From NCBI RefSeq assembly GCF_009497775.1, contig NZ_CP031012.1, positions 682,001-746,000 of the forward strand: a stretch of 64,000 nt of DNA, read 5' to 3'. Below are positions 53,079 through 60,422 of the stretch, piece by piece; position 1 is the stretch's first letter; the number at the start of each line of letters is the position of its first letter. Under the pieces are notes generated by a model. The model saw only the letters and a program-made list of their open reading frames with translations. It was not told where the DNA came from and made no database searches. This DNA is from Alcaligenes faecalis. GTDB taxonomy: Bacteria > Pseudomonadota > Gammaproteobacteria > Burkholderiales > Burkholderiaceae_B. The position numbers and the translations under genes are program-made.

Positions 53079-53501
53079 ATGCACGTGTTCGAGCGCCGCA
53101 TCACCGTGGAATGGGGTGATTGCGATGAGGCCGGGATTGTTTTCTATCCCAATTATTTTTACTGGTTTGATTGCACGTATCAGGCGTGGCTGCGACAAGC
53201 GGGCTTGAGCCAGCGTATCTTGCGACAAGAATATGATGCGGTAACGCCCCTGGTGGATGTGGGTGCCAACTTCCGCGCACCGGTTACCTATGACCGCGAA
53301 ATTCGCGTTTGCGTGCATGTGGCCCAATGGCTGGAGCGTCGCTTCAAGCTTGAATATCAAGTATTCAATATGGATGGTGTGCTGGTAGCAACCGGCCACG
53401 AGTGGCGCGCCTGGGCACAGGTCTTGCCGGAAGGGCGGCTGAAAGGCGCCGCCATTGCCCAAGACTTCCGTCAGCGCCTAGAAGGGAACGGGGCTGTTTA
53501 A
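53079..53501 (+). CDS. Acyl-CoA thioesterase, 4-hydroxybenzoyl-CoA thioesterase (4HBT) family
   Basis: A 140-residue hot-dog-fold thioesterase. The catalytic region EWGDCDEAGIVFYPNYFYWFD at about 11-31, with Asp16, closely follows the Pseudomonas CBS3-type 4-hydroxybenzoyl-CoA thioesterase and YbgC. The rest (VGANFRAPVTYDREIRVCV) fits. Substrate unproved; 4-hydroxybenzoyl-CoA or another aromatic or short acyl-CoA. A weak purine run precedes the ATG. Its last 24 bp overlap the convergent DUF3293 gene. Confidence 0.85.
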   Translation: MHVFERRITVEWGDCDEAGIVFYPNYFYWFDCTYQAWLRQAGLSQRILRQEYDAVTPLVDVGANFRAPVTYDREIRVCVHVAQWLERRFKLEYQVFNMDGVLVATGHEWRAWAQVLPEGRLKGAAIAQDFRQRLEGNGAV

Positions 53502-53960
53502 ATCGGCCTGACCCGATACGGGCAGGCGTTGCTGCACTTGATGCAGCGCCGGCTTGCCGTTGAGCGGGATATAAACAAAAGCCAATTGCTTGAACAGGCG
53601 GGCTTGCCAGCGTGCCTGTTGCAGGCTGATGTCCAGCACCAGCAGGCTGGGTTCATCCGGCCATTTGCCTTTGGGGTCCAGATTCACGGCGGGCCACCAG
53701 CGCAAATCCAGCTTCTGCAAATCGCGCAGCAAGCTTTCCTGAACCGCATCGTTAAAGGCACGGCTGCAAATTTGCGCGCCTGGATTGCAGGCGGTCAAAA
53801 TTGCCGCGCCACGGCTTTTTTCTTGTTCCAGTAATCGATTCAGAGGGCGGTTGAGCTGGCCGATGCGCACGTCGATATCGCCCTGGGGGCTGTGTACACG
53901 GTAGATCGCCTTCTCGAAAGCGTGAGACAGGGCGGCGGGCAGGTCTTTCTGTGTAGACAT
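53478..53960 (-). CDS. DUF3293-domain protein
   Basis: A 160-residue cytoplasmic protein of unknown function. It matches the DUF3293 pattern from memory: an early AIYRV segment, AAILTACNPGAQICSRAFN mid-way and FVYIPLNGKPAL near the end. No signal peptide, membrane helix or catalytic motif. Convergent and overlapping by 24 bp with the thioesterase gene; 116 bp after the RND permease stop region on the same strand. Confidence 0.75.
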   Translation of the reverse strand: MSTQKDLPAALSHAFEKAIYRVHSPQGDIDVRIGQLNRPLNRLLEQEKSRGAAILTACNPGAQICSRAFNDAVQESLLRDLQKLDLRWWPAVNLDPKGKWPDEPSLLVLDISLQQARWQARLFKQLAFVYIPLNGKPALHQVQQRLPVSGQADLNSPVPF

Positions 53961-54075
53961 AAGCTATCTTGCGTCGTTCTGTTCTCCGGACCCACAAGAC
54001 TGGCAGTGGGATGCATGGTTTGTCTGTATTCAAACCATGCATCCATTATTTACACAGTTTCAGCCTTCAAGCAAG

Positions 54076-57000
54076 TTATGAGACGCGTGGATCCTGGATT
54101 CGATTCCAGATCGAATACAAGCTGGGCAAGAACAAGAGCGTCAGGATGGTGCCAATCGCCGTACCGCCGATCAATGTCAGGGCCATGGAGCCCCAGAACA
54201 CGGAGAAGGACAGCGGGATGAAGGCCAGCACGGCGGCCAGCGCCGTCAGAATGACGGGGCGGGCACGCTGCACAGTAGCTTCAATCACGGCATCGTAGGG
54301 GGAGGCCCCTTCGGCCCGGTTGGTCTTGATCTGTTCAATCAGAATCAAGGTATTGCGCATCAGAATCCCCGCCAAACCAATCAGCCCCAGAATTGCGGTA
54401 AAGCCAAAGGGTTGCTGGAAAATCAGCAAGGCAGGCACGCTGCCGATCAGGCCCAGGGGAGCGGTCAGGAACACCATGATCATGTTCGAGAGCGAACGCA
54501 CCTGAACCACGATAACCAGCAGCATCAAGGCAATCATGACCGGGAAGACGGGCAGCAGCGCGTCATTGGATTTCTTGGCCTCGGCGGTAATGCCGCTCAT
54601 CTCGATCAGGTAGCCAGGGGGCAGGGAAGCTTTCAAGGAGGCAAACTCCTTCATCACCCGGTTGGCCACTTCTGCCGGTTGTACGTGCGGCGCAATATCA
54701 CCCCGTACTGTCATGGTGGGCAGGCGATTGCGACGCGCCAGCTTGGGTTCTTCCTGCATGATTTCCAGTTTGCCGACTTGCTCCAGGGGCAGGTTCTGGC
54801 CCTGGTCATTCACGACAGTCAGACCGGACAGGCGGGTTGGGTCATGGCGATTGATGGCCGAGCTGCGCGCCACAACCAGCACATTACGCAAGTCCTCGCG
54901 GTATTCCGCCACTGTCGTACCGTCCAGCTGCAACTGGATTTGCTCTGCCAGACTCTGGCGATTCAGGCCCAGGGCTTGCAGACGTTGCGGGTCTACGTCC
55001 AGCTTCAGGACGGGTACACGCGAACCCCAATCCACGTTCACCTGACGCATGTCCTTGTCGGCACGCATGACTGTCATGGCCTGCTCGGAAATATCACGCA
55101 GCTTGTCCAGATCGGGGCCACGCACCAGAAACTCCACCGGGTATTTAGTGGATGGCCCGAATACCAGCTGAGTCGCACGAACTCGTGCTTCCGGCGTCAG
55201 GCCATCGGCCACTACTTGGCGGAAGCGTTGCAGCAGGGCATCGCGGTCGTGGTGATCGGCTGTCAGTACCACCAGACGCGCAAAGGAAGGGTCAGGCAGT
55301 TCTGGGTTGTAGGACAGAAAGAAACGTGGTGCCCCTTGTCCGGCATAGCTGGTGACCAGCTTGGTTTCAGGCTGCTCACGCAACCAGCTCTCTACCTTGC
55401 GAGTAACGGCCTGCGTGGACTGAATACTGCTGCCTTCAGGTAACTGCACTTCTACCAGCAGCTCGGGCCGGTCGGAGGTAGGGAAGAACTGCTGCTTGAC
55501 GAAGCCCATGCCCACCGCCGCCATCACGAAGGCAACCACCACAATCCCGGCCACCAGAAACTTGTGGTGTACCGACCAGGCAATCATGCGGCGCAGACGC
55601 ATGTAGTTCGGGGTGTCGTAAATGGCTTGGTGACCGCCAGGGCGGGCAGGAATCGCGGGCAGCAGTTTCACGCCCATATAGGGGGTGAAGGCCACGGCAA
55701 CCAGCCAGGAGGTCAGCAGGGCGGCGGCCAGAATCCAGAAGATATTGCCGGCATATTCCCCGGCAGAGGACCGGGCAAAACCCACCGGCAGGAAGCCGAT
55801 AATCGTTACCAGCGTACCGGACAGCATGGGTGCAGCTGTATGGTTCCAGGCATAGGCGGCGGCCTTCAGGCGGTCCATGCCTTCTTCCATTTTCACGATC
55901 ATGATCTCGATCGCAATAATGGCGTCGTCCACCAGCAGGCCCAGCGAGATAATCAGCGCACCCAACGTCACCCGGTCAAACACCTTGCCCGTCATCATCA
56001 TGATGACGAACACCATGGCCAGCGTCAGGGGAACGGCTGCAGCCACCACAATCCCGACCCGCCAGCCCATGCTGACCAGACACACCAGCAGCACCACGCT
56101 AAGCGCAGCGAAAAACTTGAACATGAACTCGCCCACGGCGGAAGCAATGTTCACCGACTGGTTGGTGACGGTATCCAGCGAGAAGCCCAGGGGCAGGGTA
56201 GCGGCAATATCTTCTCGTGCTTTTTCCAGATCCTTGCCCAGATACAGGCCGTTGTAGCCTTCTTGCATCACCACATCCAGCAGCATGGCAAATTGCGCGT
56301 TGTGGTGAATCTCGAAGCTGGGCGGGTCCTCGTAACCACGGCTGACAGTGGCAATATCGCCCAGACGCAGATTGTGGCCCTGTACGTAGATATAGGTGTT
56401 GCTGATGGCCTCGACATCGTCCAGACCGGCACTGAGACGCAGGTAAATACGGGGGCCATCAGTGCTGACGGCACCACTGGCCGTCATGGCGCTGCGCTTG
56501 GACAAGGCTTCCAGAATCTGTTGAGGATTAAGCTGCAGATTGTGCAGCTTGGCTTCGTCCAGATCGACAAAAATGCGCTCGCTTTGTTCACCCAGAATAT
56601 TGACCTTCTTGACGCCGGGGACTTGCAGCAGCTGGCTGCGTACCTTTTCGGCCTCACGAGTCAGCAGGCGCGGCGGCAGGCCGGGCGCTTGCAGTGCGAA
56701 CAGGCTGAAGGACACGTCCGAGTACTCATCGTTCACGAACGGCCCTTGTACGCCTTTAGGCAAGCGCGGAGCCTGATCCTGCAGTTTCTTGCGTAGCTGA
56801 TAGAACTCGCTTTGAACGTCCGCAGGCGGCATGGTGTCTTTCAGGGTCACCACCATCAAGGCCGTGCCGGGGCGGGTGACGGTCTCTACCTTGTCAAACC
56901 AGCGCAGCTCCTGCATGCGCTTTTCCATGGGCTCGGCCACCAGATCCTGCATTTCCTGAGCTGTGGCTCCGGGCCACATGGCGGTGACCGTCAGCACTTT

Positions 57001-57138
57001 CACGGTAAACGCCGGGTCTTCGGCTCGCCCCAGTTTCACGAAGGAGTAAATGCCGGAGGCTGCCAGAGCAATAATCAGGAACAGCGTGATGGCCCGCTCA
57101 CGTACCGCCAGCGCGGAAAGGTTGAAGCGGCCTGTCAT
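54076..57138 (-). CDS. RND efflux permease (AcrB/HAE-like)
   Basis: A 1020-residue inner-membrane pump with the RND layout: helix 1 (about 14-33), large periplasmic loop, helices 2-6 (about 335-540), second loop, helices 8-12 (about 865-1010). The proton-relay pair Asp-Asp lies in LLVDDAIIAIE (about 405). Shorter loops than AcrB suggest the group of single-gene-adaptor HAE pumps near VexB/MexK. Substrate unknown. Starts within the 3' end of the adaptor gene (4-bp overlap). No outer-membrane channel gene follows. Confidence 0.92.
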   Translation of the reverse strand: MTGRFNLSALAVRERAITLFLIIALAASGIYSFVKLGRAEDPAFTVKVLTVTAMWPGATAQEMQDLVAEPMEKRMQELRWFDKVETVTRPGTALMVVTLKDTMPPADVQSEFYQLRKKLQDQAPRLPKGVQGPFVNDEYSDVSFSLFALQAPGLPPRLLTREAEKVRSQLLQVPGVKKVNILGEQSERIFVDLDEAKLHNLQLNPQQILEALSKRSAMTASGAVSTDGPRIYLRLSAGLDDVEAISNTYIYVQGHNLRLGDIATVSRGYEDPPSFEIHHNAQFAMLLDVVMQEGYNGLYLGKDLEKAREDIAATLPLGFSLDTVTNQSVNIASAVGEFMFKFFAALSVVLLVCLVSMGWRVGIVVAAAVPLTLAMVFVIMMMTGKVFDRVTLGALIISLGLLVDDAIIAIEIMIVKMEEGMDRLKAAAYAWNHTAAPMLSGTLVTIIGFLPVGFARSSAGEYAGNIFWILAAALLTSWLVAVAFTPYMGVKLLPAIPARPGGHQAIYDTPNYMRLRRMIAWSVHHKFLVAGIVVVAFVMAAVGMGFVKQQFFPTSDRPELLVEVQLPEGSSIQSTQAVTRKVESWLREQPETKLVTSYAGQGAPRFFLSYNPELPDPSFARLVVLTADHHDRDALLQRFRQVVADGLTPEARVRATQLVFGPSTKYPVEFLVRGPDLDKLRDISEQAMTVMRADKDMRQVNVDWGSRVPVLKLDVDPQRLQALGLNRQSLAEQIQLQLDGTTVAEYREDLRNVLVVARSSAINRHDPTRLSGLTVVNDQGQNLPLEQVGKLEIMQEEPKLARRNRLPTMTVRGDIAPHVQPAEVANRVMKEFASLKASLPPGYLIEMSGITAEAKKSNDALLPVFPVMIALMLLVIVVQVRSLSNMIMVFLTAPLGLIGSVPALLIFQQPFGFTAILGLIGLAGILMRNTLILIEQIKTNRAEGASPYDAVIEATVQRARPVILTALAAVLAFIPLSFSVFWGSMALTLIGGTAIGTILTLLFLPSLYSIWNRIQDPRVS

Positions 57139-58220
57139 TGCTTGGCCTCGCGTGTTTCAGGAAGCACTTCCTGGCCTTCATGCAAAAGGTTTGCGCCCAA
57201 GGCCACGATGGGCGTGCCAGCATCAGGTCCTTGGGACAGGTAAGCGTGTTCCTGGGCCAGCTTGGCAATGGTTACGGGCTGCCAGTGCACTGTTTTCTGG
57301 TCATCAATCACCCACACGCCGGGGCCTTTGCCTGCATCGTAAATTGCGGTGAGTGGAACTTGATTCAAGGCGTCTGCATCCGGGGGCGTCAAATGCACAA
57401 TGGCGCTGGAACCCAGCCGTGCGGTGACGTTCTCGCCCTCGAAGGAAAAGCGGGCCTGATAGCTGCGAGTTGCAGGGTCAGAGGATTGAGCCAACTCGCG
57501 CAGCTGGGCGGGCAGGCTTTCCTGGGAGTCCGTCAGCTCGATAGTGGCGCGGGTGCCTAGTGGGATATCCCACTGCTCGGGCAGGCTGACGATCACATCA
57601 CGTGGGCCGTCCTGGGCCAGACGCAAGACGGTTTGTCCGGCGCTGACCACCTGACCCACATCACCCAACTGGGCGGTAATAATGCCGCTGGCCTCTGCTT
57701 TCAGAGAGCTGTATTGGTCGGCATTGTGAGCCATTTCAGCCTGTGCCTGGGCAGACTTCAGATTTGCCTGAGCGCTACGCAGCGCCTTCTGGCTTTGTTC
57801 ATGAGCCTGACGGGAGACGCCGCCTTGTTCCACCAACAGGGACAAGCGCTTGTAATCCGACTGGGCTTGCTCGGCCTGAGCCTGTGCCGCTTGTACAGCC
57901 GCCAGACGGGCGCGGTGATCCAGTTGCAGATCCTTGGGGTCCAGCGTCATCAAGAGCTGGCCTTTTTCCACATGCTCGCCGTTCTGGACCTTGCGCGTAT
58001 CAATCTTGCCGCCTACCCGAAAGGCCAGCGGGCTTTCAATCCGTGCGCTGACCAGACCCAGAAAACGTCGCTGCTGATCGGCCTTGGGCTGAATCACGCT
58101 TTGAATCACCAAAGGAGCCTGAGTGCGAGGGTCGGCCTCCTGCGTTTGCTGGCTGCACCCCATCAGTACAAGGGCGGCGGACAAACTCAAGACAGGACTA
58201 AGAGAGCGAAAAAGAGCCAT
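57135..58220 (-). CDS. RND efflux periplasmic adaptor lipoprotein
   Basis: A 361-residue membrane-fusion protein. Lipobox LMGC with Cys22, so it is probably lipid-anchored to the inner membrane. Barrel-sandwich segment AFRVGGKIDTRKVQNGEHVEKGQ (about 67-89, abbreviated), alpha-helical hairpin at about 98-165 with coiled-coil Ala/Gln repeats, and beta-barrel after 195. It links the RND pump to an outer-membrane channel. Second gene of tetR-adaptor-permease. Confidence 0.9.
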   Translation of the reverse strand: MALFRSLSPVLSLSAALVLMGCSQQTQEADPRTQAPLVIQSVIQPKADQQRRFLGLVSARIESPLAFRVGGKIDTRKVQNGEHVEKGQLLMTLDPKDLQLDHRARLAAVQAAQAQAEQAQSDYKRLSLLVEQGGVSRQAHEQSQKALRSAQANLKSAQAQAEMAHNADQYSSLKAEASGIITAQLGDVGQVVSAGQTVLRLAQDGPRDVIVSLPEQWDIPLGTRATIELTDSQESLPAQLRELAQSSDPATRSYQARFSFEGENVTARLGSSAIVHLTPPDADALNQVPLTAIYDAGKGPGVWVIDDQKTVHWQPVTIAKLAQEHAYLSQGPDAGTPIVALGANLLHEGQEVLPETREAKQ

Positions 58221-58274
58221 GCAGGACTCCGGGTAGGTAAATGGTTGGATGAACTGTAACTTGGGGCTTGATGC

Positions 58275-58886
58275 TCAAGGCATCAGGCTGCGCAGGATAA
58301 GCTGCGTCACCACCAGCAAACCCTGGCGGGTTTTTTCAGGTGGATGTATTTCCAGCAAGACAGGGTGCAGACAGGCGGTCAGGGCAAACAGGATCCCTTG
58401 AACCACCTCGTCCAAAGGCGTGCGACGTTCAAAGTCACCGCTCTCACGACCCGCGCGTACCAGGGCGGTGATTTGAGTCAGCAAATCCTCTCTGTGCTGA
58501 TCCACCGTTGCCCAGTTATTTTGCAGCGCTTCAATCACCACTTCCTGCATGCGGCCTTCCTGCAAGAACAGCTCCAGGCTTAGGTTGCAGGCGGTTTCAA
58601 TGAAATAGCGCAGGCGTTCAATCGGGGGCAAATCGCCCTCAACAATCTGCTGCAACTGTACGTGCATACCATTGAGCACGGAATGGCAAATTGCTTGGCC
58701 GATAGCCTGCTTGGAGTCGAAGAAACGGTACAGATAAGCGCTGGATACGCCTATGGATTTGGCCAGGCTGGCAACAGAGGTTTTGCGATACCCGTAGAGC
58801 CGGAAATGCGTATTGGCCTGCTCAATGATCTGTTCGCGGCGATGATGCTCGGTCGGACCACGCTGGCCCAGAGTACTGGCTGGCAT
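58275..58886 (-). CDS. TetR-family transcriptional regulator of the RND operon
   Basis: A 203-residue TetR-type repressor. Helix-turn-helix at about 20-65 (TSVASLAKSIGVSSAYLYRFF), ligand domain at 75-203. It lies 54 bp upstream of the adaptor on the same strand, so it is probably co-transcribed and represses its own operon. Inducer unknown. A palindrome sits 25-39 bp before its ATG. Confidence 0.87.
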   Translation of the reverse strand: MPASTLGQRGPTEHHRREQIIEQANTHFRLYGYRKTSVASLAKSIGVSSAYLYRFFDSKQAIGQAICHSVLNGMHVQLQQIVEGDLPPIERLRYFIETACNLSLELFLQEGRMQEVVIEALQNNWATVDQHREDLLTQITALVRAGRESGDFERRTPLDEVVQGILFALTACLHPVLLEIHPPEKTRQGLLVVTQLILRSLMP

Positions 58887-58910
58887 AGAAGTTGAATGTT
58901 GAAGTAACGA

Positions 58911-58925
58911 TAATGCAATACATTA
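58911..58925. promoter_or_regulatory. Possible TetR operator
   Basis: TAATG-CAATA-CATTA is a perfect 5-bp dyad 25 bp before the tetR start, in AT-rich sequence. TetR repressors usually bind such a dyad in their own promoter. Binding is inference. Confidence 0.35.
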
Positions 58926-59210
58926 ACTTCCTTGGGGCTTGGGGGCAAGAAAATTGAGTGTCTGCAGCCAGGAATTGGCTGTTTTTTTTGGGAAGGGGTG
59001 GGTGGCTGCGGGTGTCGCGTCTGAATAAGCTGCAACACGGTTGTAGATTGGAGTGCAGGAAGGTGGAAAGCCTGCGGTATCTCAAAGCTATCTGGCTTTT
59101 TGGGAGCCGATGGGTGAGGTGGCTATAGAGGATCGGGATCTGGTAACAGGCCGACCTTGCCATTTCGATGTGTGCCCGGTCGTGGAGCCAGGTAGTTCGA
59201 GCAGACATGA

Positions 59211-59246
59211 AAAAAGCCTGACAGATCGAAATCTATCAGGCTTTTT
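59211..59246 (-). terminator. Terminator of the tRNA operon
   Basis: Stem agcctgacagat / atctatcaggct (one wobble pair) with A and T runs, CGAA tetraloop. Lies just beyond the last tRNA-Asp on the minus strand. Confidence 0.88.
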
Positions 59247-59254
59247 GAATTTTT

Positions 59255-59331
59255 TGGCGGAGCGGACGGGACTCGAACCCGCGACCCCCGGCGTGACAGG
59301 CCGGTATTCTAACCAACTGAACTACCGCTCC
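59255..59331 (-). tRNA. tRNA-Asp (GTC), copy 1
   Basis: 77 nt with CCA encoded. Acceptor GGAGCGG/CCGCTCC, anticodon loop CCTGTCACG giving GTC, T-loop GGTTCGAGTCC. Identical to the copy 400 bp away. Last gene of the six-tRNA transcript. Confidence 0.96.
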
Positions 59332-59351
59332 GCAGCGGTTGCCAAGAATCT

Positions 59352-59427
59352 TGGCGTCCCCTAGGGGATTCGAACCCCTGTACCCACCGTGAAAGGGTGG
59401 TGTCCTAGGCCTCTAGACGAAGGGGAC
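59352..59427 (-). tRNA. tRNA-Glu (TTC), copy 1
   Basis: 76 nt with CCA encoded. Acceptor GTCCCCT/AGGGGAC, anticodon loop CCTTTCACG giving TTC, T-loop GGTTCGAATCC. Separated from tRNA-Asp by a 20-bp spacer identical in both cassettes. Confidence 0.96.
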
Positions 59428-59454
59428 AGGACTTACAACTAAATCGTCGTTTTT

Positions 59455-59530
<76 letters not shown>

Positions 59531-59654
59531 AATTTTCTTTACTTCGTTTTTTAACTGCGTCAAAAAACCAAAGTATCGAAATAAGTGTCAGGCTTGACGA
59601 GGCTTGCCACTTCAAACTGCTAAAACCAGTCCGGGACTGATTTTTAAAATCTTT

Positions 59655-59731
59655 TGGCGGAGCGGACGGGACTCGAACCCGCGACCCCCGGCGTGACAGG
59701 CCGGTATTCTAACCAACTGAACTACCGCTCC
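59655..59731 (-). tRNA. tRNA-Asp (GTC), copy 2
   Basis: Identical to the 59255-59331 gene, exactly 400 bp away, same strand. Third gene in transcription order. Confidence 0.96.
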
Positions 59732-59751
59732 GCAGCGGTTGCCAAGAATCT

Positions 59752-59827
59752 TGGCGTCCCCTAGGGGATTCGAACCCCTGTACCCACCGTGAAAGGGTGG
59801 TGTCCTAGGCCTCTAGACGAAGGGGAC
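59752..59827 (-). tRNA. tRNA-Glu (TTC), copy 2
   Basis: Identical to the 59352-59427 gene, exactly 400 bp away. Second in transcription order. Confidence 0.96.
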
Positions 59828-59854
59828 AGGACTCTACAGCTAATCTTCATTTTT

Positions 59855-59930
<76 letters not shown>

Positions 59931-60422
59931 ATTTCGGTGTTCTTTTTTGTTGACCACCAACGAAGAATTGAGATTATGAAGGTGTTTTTATCTTTGTGCA
60001 AGTCTTTTGAAGAAAAAAACCAAAATAAAGTGAAAAAAACTTCAGAGGGGCTGTCAGAGAGGGAAGTGGGGCAGGCAGGGCAGGCGATGCCCCAGGCCGG
60101 CGAGAGCCGGAAATCGGGCTTCGGGTGATCCCTGATCGTGCTTGTATCTTTTTGTTTTATACGGGGTTTTGTATCTTCTTTGTGTCATAACATTTCATTT
60201 ATGGCTCAATAGAAGGAAATGCTTTCAACTATTAGCGTCGTTTTTTTGTCCCTTTCCGGGCGGTCTAATTCCCTTCTTAGGCGCATAAATGCAGGGTTTG
60301 TGAGAAATTTGCGCAGCTCTGTAATCTAATGATGGTATGCTTCGTTGAGTAACATTTCACCTGCAATAATTACGTTTTGTAGGCCGATCACTTAGCCTGC
60401 ATTTTTTTTATTTAATGGCGCT
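59931..60422. other. Intergenic region between the tRNA operon and the GGDEF-EAL gene
   Basis: 492 bp. It holds the tRNA promoter and, on the plus strand, a possible promoter TTGTGA-18 bp-TAATCT (60298-60327) for the GGDEF-EAL gene. A 79-codon frame at 59889-60128 overlaps tRNA-Ala and is low-complexity; not called as a gene. Confidence 0.6.
59973..60001 (-). promoter_or_regulatory. Sigma-70 promoter of the tRNA operon
   Basis: On the minus strand, -35 TTGCAC, a 17-bp spacer and -10 CATAAT. This is a near-consensus promoter, about 43 bp before the first tRNA-Ala. Confidence 0.7.

Larger units (their letters stand above)
58887..59254. other. Region between tetR and the tRNA genes
   Basis: 368 bp holding the tetR promoter/operator region and the tRNA operon terminator. 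No gene can be supported between 58930 and 59210. Confidence 0.6.

Noticed and set aside
54412..56796. Two long plus-strand frames opposite the RND pump
   Set aside because: Gln/His-rich antisense shadows of a conserved RND gene.
59053..59364. 103-codon frame running into tRNA-Asp
   Set aside because: Overlaps tRNA genes and a terminator; typical false gene call near tRNA.
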